From: a virus
Strand: one strand, 5' to 3'
Virus record (IMG/VR): IMGVR_UViG_3300046167_000077
Coordinates: 1-28,940 of that record
DNA length: 28,940 nucleotides
Shown here: in pieces, positions 20,490 to 27,997 of the stretch
Numbering within the stretch: the stretch's first letter is position 1
Layout: every line of letters starts with the position of its first letter
The notes under the pieces: generated by a model
Databases searched by the model: none
Told to the model about the DNA's origin: nothing
The model's input: only the letters and a program-made list of their open reading frames with translations
Translations under genes and position numbers: made by a program

Positions 20490-22141
20490 TAATAGATATA
20501 GATGTAAAAAGTGCAGAAGCAGAAAAGCAAGTTGAAAATTTAAATAAAGATTTACAACAGACGGAGCAGGATATGACTGCAATTGATGATGCAGGAGATA
20601 AAATGACTGGTGGTCTAGTATCTGGCTTTAAAGGTGCATTAAAATCAGTTAAGAGTTTTGCTAAAAGTTTAATGACTGTAAACGGTTTATTAAAAGCTAG
20701 TTTATTTGGTGTTATTGCGTTAGCTATTACTTCAGTTGCTACAGCTCTAACTAATTCAGAAGAAGGACAAAATAAATTTGCTAAATGGCTTAATCAAATT
20801 TCAGTAGTCATTGGAAACGTAACAGACATACTTGGAAACTTTGGTAATGCTATATTGTCTGTAATTACTTTAAATTTTGATGAAGCTGCAGAATCTATAG
20901 CTAAGGTTACAGAAGGAATAAAGAACTTTGGAGAAGAAACTCGTAAAGAAATAGCTATTGCAGGAGAGTTGTCTGATATGAGAGCTAAGGCAGATAAAGC
21001 AGAAAGACAATTACAAGTAGAAAGAGCAAAGGCAGATAGAACAAGAGCAGATTTATTAGAAAAAGCAGTAAATAAAGAAAAGTTTTCAGTAGAAGAAAGA
21101 ATAGCTTTTCTAGAAGAAGCAGGTAGATTAGAAGAAGAAATAACTAACAAAGAAATCCAAGCAGCTAAACTTAGATTAGAAGCAACACAATTAGAAAACT
21201 CATTATCAGAATCTACTAAAGAAGATTTAGACGAAGAAGCTAGATTGAAAGCAGAGCTTATTAATTTAGAAACTGCTAAACTTACAAAACAAAAAGAAGT
21301 AACCTCACAAACTATAGCACTTAAAGCTGAAGAAGCAGCAGCACTAAAAGCTATTGAAGATGAAGCAACATTAGCTAAAGAAGAACAGGATGTAAAAGAC
21401 GATGAAAAGAAAAAGTTAAAAGAAGAACAAGACGCTCAATTAAAAATTTTAAAAGACCAAATTAGAGATGCAGAAGCAATAAGTGAAGAAGAACGAAGAG
21501 CTTTAGAAATAGAAAAGACGACTGAACATTATGATAATTTAATTAATTTAGCAACAGAACAGGGTTTAGCTATTGAAGGTTTATCTAAAGCAAAAGCAGC
21601 AGCAATAGCAAAATATTCTGAAGAAGAATCAGACCAAGAATTAAAATGGTCGGATATAACTCAAAAAGAAAAACTTAATTTAGCAAAAGATGGTTTAAAT
21701 AATATGGCTACTATACTTGGTGAAGAATCGGCAGCAGGTAAAGCAGCAGCCATAGCAGCAGCCACAATTAGTACATATCAATCAGCACAAGATTCATATA
21801 AAGCATTAGCAGGTATTCCAATAATAGGGCCAGTTTTAGGTGCTGCAGCAGCAGGAGCTGCAATAGTTTCTGGTATGGCACAAGTTAAAGCAATATCATC
21901 AACAAAACTTCCGTCTTTAGCAGGTAAATCGGCACCATCGGCAGGAGGGGGGACACCATCTGCACCATCAGTACCTTCACCTCCTGCATTTAATTTAGTA
22001 GGAGCTTCAGGAACTAATCAATTAGCAGAAGCAATAGGGGGACAACAACAACAACCTGTTAAAGCGTTTGTGGTTAGTAATGATGTAACTACAGCACAAG
22101 AGTTAGATAGGAATATAGTTGATGGTGCTTCTATAGGATAA
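20474..22141 (+). CDS. tail tape measure protein
   Basis: A 555-residue protein. A helical N-terminus and a hydrophobic segment (about residues 72-92, LLKASLFGVIALAITS) are followed by a long Glu/Lys/Ala-rich coiled coil (about 155-400). A small-residue hydrophobic segment (about 425-475, with GIPIIGPVLGAAAAGAA) comes next, then a Pro/Ser/Gly linker and the C-terminus PVKAFVVSNDVTTAQELDRN. This is the usual order in tape measures, which set tail length and pass into the host on ejection. It is short for the class, which suggests a short non-contractile tail (by the usual 0.15 nm per residue, at most about 80 nm). No peptidase domain is seen. Confidence 0.85.
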   Translation: MAQKVVIDIDVKSAEAEKQVENLNKDLQQTEQDMTAIDDAGDKMTGGLVSGFKGALKSVKSFAKSLMTVNGLLKASLFGVIALAITSVATALTNSEEGQNKFAKWLNQISVVIGNVTDILGNFGNAILSVITLNFDEAAESIAKVTEGIKNFGEETRKEIAIAGELSDMRAKADKAERQLQVERAKADRTRADLLEKAVNKEKFSVEERIAFLEEAGRLEEEITNKEIQAAKLRLEATQLENSLSESTKEDLDEEARLKAELINLETAKLTKQKEVTSQTIALKAEEAAALKAIEDEATLAKEEQDVKDDEKKKLKEEQDAQLKILKDQIRDAEAISEEERRALEIEKTTEHYDNLINLATEQGLAIEGLSKAKAAAIAKYSEEESDQELKWSDITQKEKLNLAKDGLNNMATILGEESAAGKAAAIAAATISTYQSAQDSYKALAGIPIIGPVLGAAAAGAAIVSGMAQVKAISSTKLPSLAGKSAPSAGGGTPSAPSVPSPPAFNLVGASGTNQLAEAIGGQQQQPVKAFVVSNDVTTAQELDRNIVDGASIG

Positions 22142-22145
22142 AATA

Positions 22146-22172
22146 CAAAATATAAACTTTAAAACGATATAT
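22146..22172 (+). promoter_or_regulatory. phage late promoter for the prohead protease unit
   Basis: CAAAAT at 22146-22151, 13 nt, CGATATAT at 22165-22172, 4 nt, ATG at 22177. It lies in the 35-nt gap between the tape-measure and protease genes and starts just after the stop. Confidence 0.7.
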
Positions 22173-22176
22173 AATT

Positions 22177-22785
22177 ATGAAGATAGTAGAACTTATTTTA
22201 GATGAAAATGAGGAGCTAAATGGGATTGAAGCAATAAGCATTGTTGAGAATCCTGCAATCGAAGAAGATTTCGTTGCTTTAAAAAGTGATGAGATAAAAT
22301 TAGCAGAAGTCAACCAAGAAAAGAGAATCTTAATGGGAGCTTTATTAATCCCTAACAAACCTATATACAGAAGGAGTGGAGAAGATGAATATTATATATA
22401 CTTCTCTAAAGATACGGTTTTAAAAGCATCCCAAATGTATTTAATGAAAGGCAACCAAAACAACTCAACTTTAGAACATCAATATTCTCTAAATGGCTTG
22501 TCTCTTGTTGAAAGTTGGATAGTAGAGGATGATGTACACGATAAATCCAGAAAGTATGATATGAGTGTTCCTGTAGGCACTTGGATGGGTACGGTTAAAG
22601 TAAACAACGAAGATGTATGGAAAGATTATGTAAAAACAGGTAAAGTTAAAGGTTTTAGTATTGAGGGATATTTCGTAGATAAAATGGAAAGACCTAAAGA
22701 CAAAACTATAAATGACTTAGCAAAGATTGAAGAAGAAGAAGCACAAGAGTTATTATCAACTATTAAAGGAATCATAAAAGGGTGA
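22177..22785 (+). CDS. XkdF-like prohead serine protease
   Basis: A 202-residue protein with the XkdF-type layout: KIVELILDENEELNGIEAIS followed by the core YRRSGEDEYYIYFSKDTVLK, NNSTLEHQYSLNG (His in STLEHQ), VESWIVEDD and VPVGTWMGTVKVNNEDVW, then VKGFSIEGYF. The His after the TLE and the Ser in the GFSIEG strand correspond to the catalytic pair of phage prohead proteases. It should trim scaffold and capsid during prohead maturation. It is followed by the scaffold and capsid genes, as expected. Its start is decided by the late promoter element 12 nt upstream. Confidence 0.8.
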   Translation: MKIVELILDENEELNGIEAISIVENPAIEEDFVALKSDEIKLAEVNQEKRILMGALLIPNKPIYRRSGEDEYYIYFSKDTVLKASQMYLMKGNQNNSTLEHQYSLNGLSLVESWIVEDDVHDKSRKYDMSVPVGTWMGTVKVNNEDVWKDYVKTGKVKGFSIEGYFVDKMERPKDKTINDLAKIEEEEAQELLSTIKGIIKG

Positions 22786-22810
22786 TAAAAGAACAAAGAG
22801 TGGAAAGAAG

Positions 22811-23377
22811 ATGATAATGGAATCATATAACGATTATCCTAATACAGTTAAGAATAATGCTATAAGAGGTTTAGAACTTAACAAAAAAGTAAACAATAAA
22901 TGTGCTACGCAAGTTGGTAAGATTAGAGCGCAGCAATTAGCACAAGGAAAACCAATAAGTAAAGAAACTATAAAACGTATGTATTCTTATTTGTCAAGAG
23001 CAGAAGAATATTATAACGAATCAGATACAGAAGCGTGTGGGACTATATCTTATTTACTTTGGGGAGGTTTATCAGGCAAAAGATATGCAGCTAAAAAACT
23101 TAAAGAATTTGGAGAGCTAGAATTAGCTTCAATGGAAGTAAACGAGGATTATGCAATCATAGACGATAGATTGGCTTATTCAACAAAAGAGAAAGCTATG
23201 GAAATGGCAAACGACTTAGGATGTGATAAATATCACGAACACGAATACGAAGGTAAGATATGGTATATGCCTTGTGAAAAGCACTCTCTAAAAGCACCTT
23301 GTCAATCAGGATATGAACAGTATGGAATGAAAAGAAAAAACGGAAGATTAGTACCTAATTGTATTCCAATAAAATAA
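22811..23377 (+). CDS. modular capsid-assembly-associated protein (prohead-protease accessory domains)
   Basis: A 188-residue protein with three modules. Residues 3-100 (ESYNDYPNTVKNNAIRGLEL, VGKIRAQQLAQGKPISKETI, YLLWGGLSGKRYAAKKL) match a domain usually found fused to phage prohead proteases. Residues about 110-145 are YAIIDDRLAYSTKEKAMEMA followed by a His-rich KYHEHEYEGKIWYMPCEKH. The C-terminal APCQSGYEQYGMKRKNGR with VPNCIPI is another short module common in these protease genes. Here they form a separate gene directly after the XkdF-like gene. The start could be 22811 or the ATG at 22817. Role: probably protein-protein contacts in the prohead. Confidence 0.65.
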   Translation: MIMESYNDYPNTVKNNAIRGLELNKKVNNKCATQVGKIRAQQLAQGKPISKETIKRMYSYLSRAEEYYNESDTEACGTISYLLWGGLSGKRYAAKKLKEFGELELASMEVNEDYAIIDDRLAYSTKEKAMEMANDLGCDKYHEHEYEGKIWYMPCEKHSLKAPCQSGYEQYGMKRKNGRLVPNCIPIK

Positions 23378-23379
23378 CT

Positions 23380-23520
23380 ATGGATGATACTACTTATAAT
23401 GTAAGTCCACAAGGTGGAAACAGAGCTTGTCTTTGTTGGGATAAAGAAACCTATAGTATTAAGTGTTGTGATGGTTCATTACACGCACAAGGTATAGGGA
23501 GTATAAATAGAGATGTTTAA
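23380..23520 (+). CDS. 46-aa Cys-rich conserved protein
   Basis: A 46-residue protein starting MDDTTYNVSPQGGNRACLCW. The core ACLCWDKETYSIKCCDGSLH with AQGIG holds four Cys in a CxC...CC arrangement, suggesting a zinc or other metal knuckle. I recall the ACLC.D..TYS..CCDG motif in many flavobacterial phage and prophage genes. It starts 2 nt after the preceding stop and ends just before the scaffold promoter. Function unknown. Confidence 0.65.
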   Translation: MDDTTYNVSPQGGNRACLCWDKETYSIKCCDGSLHAQGIGSINRDV

Positions 23521-23525
23521 AAATG

Positions 23526-23552
23526 CAAAATAATTAACTAAATACGATATAT
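23526..23552 (+). promoter_or_regulatory. phage late promoter for scaffold and capsid
   Basis: CAAAAT at 23526-23531, 13 nt, CGATATAT at 23545-23552, 4 nt, ATG at 23557. It drives the scaffold and major capsid genes, the most highly expressed late proteins. Confidence 0.7.
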
Positions 23553-23556
23553 TAAT

Positions 23557-24171
23557 ATGAAACCTATGGAAATGTTAAATCAAATCAAAAACGTCTTGGG
23601 TGTAGAATTATCTACAGAAGAAAAAGTAGAACTTGCTCAAGCTAAACTAGAAAATGGTACTGTTTTAGAAGCAGAATCATTTGAATCAGGAAAAGAAGTG
23701 TTTATCTTAACTGATGACGACAAAGTAGCTTTACCAATCGGAGAATACGAAATGGAACAAGATGGTAAGATACTAGTAGTTGTAGAGGACGGTATTATTT
23801 CAGAAATCAAAGACAAAGAAGAAGAAGTTGTTGAAGAAGAAGTTGTTGAAGAAGAAGAATTAAAAGAAGAAGATAAATACGCTACTAAACAAGAACTTGC
23901 AGAAATTAAATCTATGGTAGAAGAAATCAAAGAATTAATGCAAGAAGGTAAAAAAGAAGAAATGCACAGGGAAGAAGAATTGATGTCACAAAAAATGACA
24001 GAACTTGCTTGTCAAGAGGATGAAGCTCTTAAAGAAGAACTTTCAAAACCTGCTTCTGAACCTATCAAACATTCTCCTGAAGCTAAAGAGGAGTTAAACA
24101 AAGTTGTTTATTCTCAAAAGAGAAACTTAACAACTAAAGATATAGTATTTAGCAAAATAGCAAACTTTTAA
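23557..24171 (+). CDS. capsid scaffolding protein
   Basis: A 204-residue acidic protein. An N-terminal part (MKPMEMLNQIKNVLGVELST, LENGTVLEAESFESGKEVFI, IGEYEMEQDGKILVVVEDG) is followed by a Glu-rich low-complexity stretch (EEEVVEEEVVEEEELKEED), a coiled coil (about 110-150) and a basic tail ending KDIVFSKIANF. This is the standard plan of phage scaffolds, which line the inside of the prohead and are removed by the protease. It lies between the protease block and the major capsid gene. It is likely abundant, and its DNA has several C-ending codons. Confidence 0.8.
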   Translation: MKPMEMLNQIKNVLGVELSTEEKVELAQAKLENGTVLEAESFESGKEVFILTDDDKVALPIGEYEMEQDGKILVVVEDGIISEIKDKEEEVVEEEVVEEEELKEEDKYATKQELAEIKSMVEEIKELMQEGKKEEMHREEELMSQKMTELACQEDEALKEELSKPASEPIKHSPEAKEELNKVVYSQKRNLTTKDIVFSKIANF

Positions 24172-24207
24172 AATAAAAATTAATAAAACTTAAAATTAAA
24201 TTAAATT

Positions 24208-25158
24208 ATGGCAACTACAGTTTCAATTACCTCCAGTTATTCCGGAGAATTTTCAGGAAAGTACATCTCGGCAGCTTTGTTAAGTTCACCGACATTAGAA
24301 AGAGGAAACATCGAAATTAAACCTAACGTAAAGTTTAAAGATGTTATCAAAAAAGTAGCAACAGATTCTAACGTAATCAAAGACGCTACTTGTGACTTTA
24401 CTGACACAGCAACAGTAACTTTAACAGAAAGAATCCTACAACCAGAGCAATTCCAAGTAAACTTAGAGCTTTGTAAGAAAGATTTTATCTCAGATTGGGA
24501 AGCAATTTCTATGGGATATAGTTCTTTGAATGACAAATTACCTCCAAAGTTTTCTGACTTTATGATTGGTCACGTTGCAGGTCTTGTAGCAGAAAAGAAT
24601 GAGCAAAACATTTGGGGTGGTGTAAATGGTAACGCAGGTGAGTTTGACGGAATCACAGTATTAGCAGCAGCAGACGGAGACGTTAACGATGCAGCTAACG
24701 GTGGTGAAACTGCTTTCAGTTCAACTAACATTATCAGTTTATTAGAAAACGTAGTAGATTCACTTCCTTCAGGAGTATATGGAAAAGAAGATTTGAAAAT
24801 CTACGTTCCTACAATCGCTTGGCAATCATATATAAGACAACTAGGAGGATATGCTGCAAATGGCGTAGGAGGTTCTGGTGTTGATAATAGAGGTGGATTA
24901 TGGTACAACCAAGGTAATGCACTTTCTTTCGATGGTATCGAAGTTGTATTAGCTCCAGGTATGCCATCTGACCACATCGTAGCAGGACAAAAATCTAACA
25001 TTTACTTTGGTACAGGTCTTTTATCTGACCACAACGAAGTAAAAATATTAGATATGGCTGACCTTGATGGTTCTCAAAATTGTCGAGTAATAATGAGGTT
25101 TTCAGCAGGCGTGCAATATGCAATAGGAAGTGACCTATCTTTATTGACACTAGCTTAA
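24208..25158 (+). CDS. major capsid protein, HK97 fold
   Basis: A 316-residue protein starting MATTVSITSSYSGEFSGKYI. The N-terminal arm is followed by KVATDSNVIKDATCDFTDTA, ERILQPEQFQVNLELCKKDF, ISDWEAISMGY and a helix with KFSDFMIGHVAGLVAEKNEQ, then IWGGVNGNAGEFDGI. The C-terminal part has GIEVVLAPGMPSDHIVAGQK, NIYFGTGLLSDHNEV and RFSAGVQYAIGSDLSLL. The order and the position after the scaffold fit an HK97-fold capsid protein. Codon use is richer in C-ending codons (AAC, ATC, TTC) than its neighbours, as expected for high expression. Confidence 0.88.
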   Translation: MATTVSITSSYSGEFSGKYISAALLSSPTLERGNIEIKPNVKFKDVIKKVATDSNVIKDATCDFTDTATVTLTERILQPEQFQVNLELCKKDFISDWEAISMGYSSLNDKLPPKFSDFMIGHVAGLVAEKNEQNIWGGVNGNAGEFDGITVLAAADGDVNDAANGGETAFSSTNIISLLENVVDSLPSGVYGKEDLKIYVPTIAWQSYIRQLGGYAANGVGGSGVDNRGGLWYNQGNALSFDGIEVVLAPGMPSDHIVAGQKSNIYFGTGLLSDHNEVKILDMADLDGSQNCRVIMRFSAGVQYAIGSDLSLLTLA

Positions 25159-25177
25159 TAAATTGTTTAACATAGAG

Positions 25178-25210
25178 GGGTAGGTGGGTTAAACCTACTT
25201 ACCCTTTCTT
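25178..25210 (+). terminator. hairpin after the capsid gene (attenuating terminator)
   Basis: An 11-bp stem (GGGTAGGTGGG at 25178-25188 with CCTACTTACCC at 25194-25204, two G-T pairs) with a 5-nt loop, followed by TTTCTT. The T tract is interrupted, so it probably lets some transcription pass to the next gene. Confidence 0.7.
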
Positions 25211-25227
25211 ATAAAAATTATAATAAT

Positions 25228-25770
25228 ATGGCTTGTACATTAACAACAGGAAGAAACATACCTTGTAAAGCGTCAGTAGGTGGACTTAAAACAGTTTACT
25301 TTGCTGATTATGGTCTTACTGTTACTGATAATTCTTCAGATGCAGAAAAAGTAGATATAGGTGGAACGCCTGACTTTTTTCAATACGACCTTAAAGGTAG
25401 TTCATCTATGGAAACAGCAGTAAACAGCTCAAGAGAAAACGGTACTACTTTCTTTGAAACAACTTTAAATATTTCATTACAACTATTAGATAGTAAAACA
25501 CAAGAAGAATTAAAAATTATAGCTTTAGGACGACCACAAATCGTTATAGAAGATTACAATGGTAATTTCTTTTTAATGGGTAGAGAACACGGATGCGAGG
25601 TATCTGGTGGCTCATTCACAAGTGGAGCTGCTATGGGAGATGCAAGTTCATTCTCTCTTTCTTTAACAGCTCAAGAAGTATCAGCTCCTGCATTTTGTGC
25701 AGATTCTACTGATATTACTGGAAATGTAAATGCAGCTAAGATATCACCTGCAACTCCTAGTAACGGATAA
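25228..25770 (+). CDS. major tail tube protein
   Basis: A 180-residue protein starting MACTLTTGRNIPCKASVGGL. It has KTVYFADYGLTVTDNSSDAE, FFQYDLKGSSSMETAVNSSR and GTTFFETTLNISLQL, then IVIEDYNGNFFLMGREHGCE and SSFSLSLTAQEVSAPAFCAD. This beta-rich plan with the K-G-S-S-S-M strand and the closing SLTAQE is that of siphovirus tail tube subunits in related phages. It is unusual in following the capsid gene rather than the head-completion genes. An intermediate terminator precedes it and a strong terminator follows it. Confidence 0.7.
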   Translation: MACTLTTGRNIPCKASVGGLKTVYFADYGLTVTDNSSDAEKVDIGGTPDFFQYDLKGSSSMETAVNSSRENGTTFFETTLNISLQLLDSKTQEELKIIALGRPQIVIEDYNGNFFLMGREHGCEVSGGSFTSGAAMGDASSFSLSLTAQEVSAPAFCADSTDITGNVNAAKISPATPSNG

Positions 25771-25792
25771 TAAATAATTAAGTTAAAAATTA

Positions 25793-25819
25793 AGGGGACT
25801 ATATGTCCTCTTTTTTTTT
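25793..25819 (+). terminator. rho-independent terminator after the tail tube gene
   Basis: A 7-bp stem (AGGGGAC at 25793-25799 with GTCCTCT at 25805-25811, one G-T) with loop TATAT, followed by a run of nine Ts (25811-25819). A late promoter copy follows about 10 nt downstream. Confidence 0.85.
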
Positions 25820-25829
25820 GCTTATAACA

Positions 25830-25856
25830 CAAAATATCGTTTTTTTTTCGATATAT
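25830..25856 (+). promoter_or_regulatory. phage late promoter for the portal unit
   Basis: CAAAAT at 25830-25835, 13 nt including a T run, CGATATAT at 25849-25856, 4 nt, ATG at 25861. It sits directly after the terminator at 25793-25819, so the portal, connector and fibre genes form a unit that continues across the window ends to the lysis genes. Confidence 0.7.
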
Positions 25857-25860
25857 AAGT

Positions 25861-26241
25861 ATGAAGAAACTTACTACAAGTGCATCTGCTCAAGTTATAA
25901 AGATTATACCTAGAAGTTATGTTACTTCTGCAACTACTTTGAATGTAAGAGATGATTCATTAAATGATGAATTTAGTTTTACTGTAACACCAACAATAGA
26001 TGGCAATTATTTAAGTATTTCTAACGCTTATACATCTTCAGGAAATTCAATATTAAAAGAGGGTAGAACATATGACTTAGAATTGTTAGACACTTCTTCT
26101 AATATAATATATAAAGATAAAGTATTCTGTACAGACCAAACTATAAACCAAGGTAACAATGATTATTATTCTATTAATGATGGTCAATTTACTTTTGATA
26201 GTACAGCAGGTTCTCACGATAACGATTACATAATAATATGA
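25861..26241 (+). CDS. 126-aa putative structural protein upstream of portal
   Basis: A 126-residue, beta-rich protein starting MKKLTTSASAQVIKIIPRSY. It has TLNVRDDSLNDEFSFTVTPT, ILKEGRTYDLELLDTSSNII, KDKVFCTDQTINQGNNDYYS and an Asp-rich end DNDYIII. The layout resembles a small Ig-like or decoration-type domain. It overlaps the portal gene by 4 nt (ATGA). I recall conserved relatives next to portal genes in flavobacterial phages. It might be a head decoration or tail fibre-linking protein; a firm role cannot be given. Confidence 0.6.
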   Translation: MKKLTTSASAQVIKIIPRSYVTSATTLNVRDDSLNDEFSFTVTPTIDGNYLSISNAYTSSGNSILKEGRTYDLELLDTSSNIIYKDKVFCTDQTINQGNNDYYSINDGQFTFDSTAGSHDNDYIII

Positions 26242-27986
26242 ACGATTTAAGAATAGTAAATTTAAGTACTTACACAAGTCCTAAAATAAAAGAAGTTAGC
26301 AATAGAGATTGGATTTCTTACGGAGAGGACAATAACTACTTCCAATATCTTATAGACAGGTATAACGGAAGTCCAACAAATAACGCTATAATTAATGCAG
26401 TATCTTCTATGATATATGGTAAAGGATTAGACGCAACTAATTCAAATAAAAAACCAGAACAATATGCACAGATGATTTCATTATTTGACAATGATAGCGT
26501 AAGAAGATTATCATATGATTTAAAATTAATGGGTCAATGTGCTATACAGGTTATTTATTCTAAAGATAGAACTAAGATAGCACAGATTGAGCATATGCCA
26601 GTAGAAACACTTAGAGCTGAGAAGTGTAATGAAAAAGGAGATATAGAGGGATATTATTACTGGAAAGATTGGAATAAAATTAAACCTTCTGATAAACCTT
26701 TAAGAATACCTGCATTTGGTACGAGTAATGAAGCTATAGAAATACTATATGTTAAACCATATCGTTCTGGATACTACTATTATAGTCCTGTAGATTACCA
26801 AGGTGGTTTACAATATGCAGAGTTAGAAGAAGAAGTATCTAATTTTCATTTAAACAACATCTTAAATGGTATGTCTCCTTCTATGTTAATTAACTTTAAT
26901 AACGGTACTCCTAATGCAGAGGAAAGACGTCTTATAGAACAAAGAATATATAATAAGTTTAGTGGGTCAAGTAATGCAGGTAAGTTCATATTAGCTTTTA
27001 ATGATAATGCAGAAAGTGCTGCAAGTATAGAACCTGTACAACTTAGTGATGCACATAACCAATACCAATTCTTGTCTGAAGAATCAACTAAAAAGATAAT
27101 GGTAGCTCATAGGGTCGTTTCTCCTATGCTTTTAGGTATCAAAGACCAGTCAGGGTTAGGAAACAACGCAGACGAGCTTAAAACGGCTTCTACGTTAATG
27201 GACAATACTGTTATACGACCATTCCAAAACCTTTTAATAGATGCCTTTGATAAAATCTTAGCTTTTAATAGTATATCACTTCATTTATACTTCAAGACAT
27301 TACAACCTTTAGAGTTTACTGAAATTAAGCACGTAGTAGATGAAGAAACAAGAGAAGAAGAAACTGGAGTTAAATTAAGTGAAACTTTAAATGACAAAGA
27401 ACATTCTGAAATAGCAGATGATTTAATTTCTATTAGTGATGAAATGGGTGATGATTGGATTCTAATTGATGAAAGTATTGCAGGAGATAATGAAGATGAA
27501 ATTAAAAACTACTTTGAATTTGCTACAGTTGTTACAGGAGATGCAAGAAAAAAGAGCAAACAAGATTCAAGTTTATTTAGAATAAGATATGCTTACGCAG
27601 GTGATATAGAATCTAATACTAGAGAGTTTTGTAAAAAAATGGTAAATGCTAGTAAAGCAGGTAAAGTATATAGATGGGAAGATTTACAAGGTCAAAAAGA
27701 TAATAATCCTGGATTTGGTGTAGGAGGTAGAGAGAAAATGAATATATGGCTTTATAAAGGTGGTCCAAATTGTAAACACGTTTGGCTACGTAGAGTTTAT
27801 TTAAAGAAAGGTAATAAGAAAATATCTGTAGGTAAAGCAAGAAAAATAATATCTAGTTTACCATTAGATGATAGAAAAGAGGCAAGATTTGAAGGACCTT
27901 CTGCTGCTAAAAAATATAAGAATCCAAAAGAAGTAGCAACAAGACCTTTTGATATGGATAATAGAGGTTATAAAAATCCAAGATAA
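26238..27986 (+). CDS. portal protein with C-terminal extension (possible MuF-like domain)
   Basis: A 582-residue protein. The N-terminal 330 residues are portal-like: WISYGEDNNYFQYLIDRYNG, NAIINAVSSMIYGKGLD, SYDLKLMGQCAIQVIYS, the central helices, and SPMLLGIKDQSGLGNNADEL followed by STLMDNTVIRPFQNLLIDAF. After an acidic linker (about 390-450), the C-terminal region has FRIRYAYAGDIESNTREFCK, NPGFGVGGREKMN and WLYKGGPNCKHVWLRR, which resembles the minor-head / MuF-type region often fused to or next to portals. It forms the ring for DNA entry and docks the terminase. It sits far from the terminase genes on this map. Confidence 0.8.
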   Translation: MNDLRIVNLSTYTSPKIKEVSNRDWISYGEDNNYFQYLIDRYNGSPTNNAIINAVSSMIYGKGLDATNSNKKPEQYAQMISLFDNDSVRRLSYDLKLMGQCAIQVIYSKDRTKIAQIEHMPVETLRAEKCNEKGDIEGYYYWKDWNKIKPSDKPLRIPAFGTSNEAIEILYVKPYRSGYYYYSPVDYQGGLQYAELEEEVSNFHLNNILNGMSPSMLINFNNGTPNAEERRLIEQRIYNKFSGSSNAGKFILAFNDNAESAASIEPVQLSDAHNQYQFLSEESTKKIMVAHRVVSPMLLGIKDQSGLGNNADELKTASTLMDNTVIRPFQNLLIDAFDKILAFNSISLHLYFKTLQPLEFTEIKHVVDEETREEETGVKLSETLNDKEHSEIADDLISISDEMGDDWILIDESIAGDNEDEIKNYFEFATVVTGDARKKSKQDSSLFRIRYAYAGDIESNTREFCKKMVNASKAGKVYRWEDLQGQKDNNPGFGVGGREKMNIWLYKGGPNCKHVWLRRVYLKKGNKKISVGKARKIISSLPLDDRKEARFEGPSAAKKYKNPKEVATRPFDMDNRGYKNPR

Positions 27987-27997
27987 AAATATTAAAT

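Noticed and set aside
20794-21150. Long minus-strand open frame inside the tape measure, and similar ones at 1607, 17539, 22131, 23637 and 24237
   Set aside because: Shadows of + strand genes caused by Glu/Lys/Ala- or Thr/Ser-rich coding; no start context, no operon partners.
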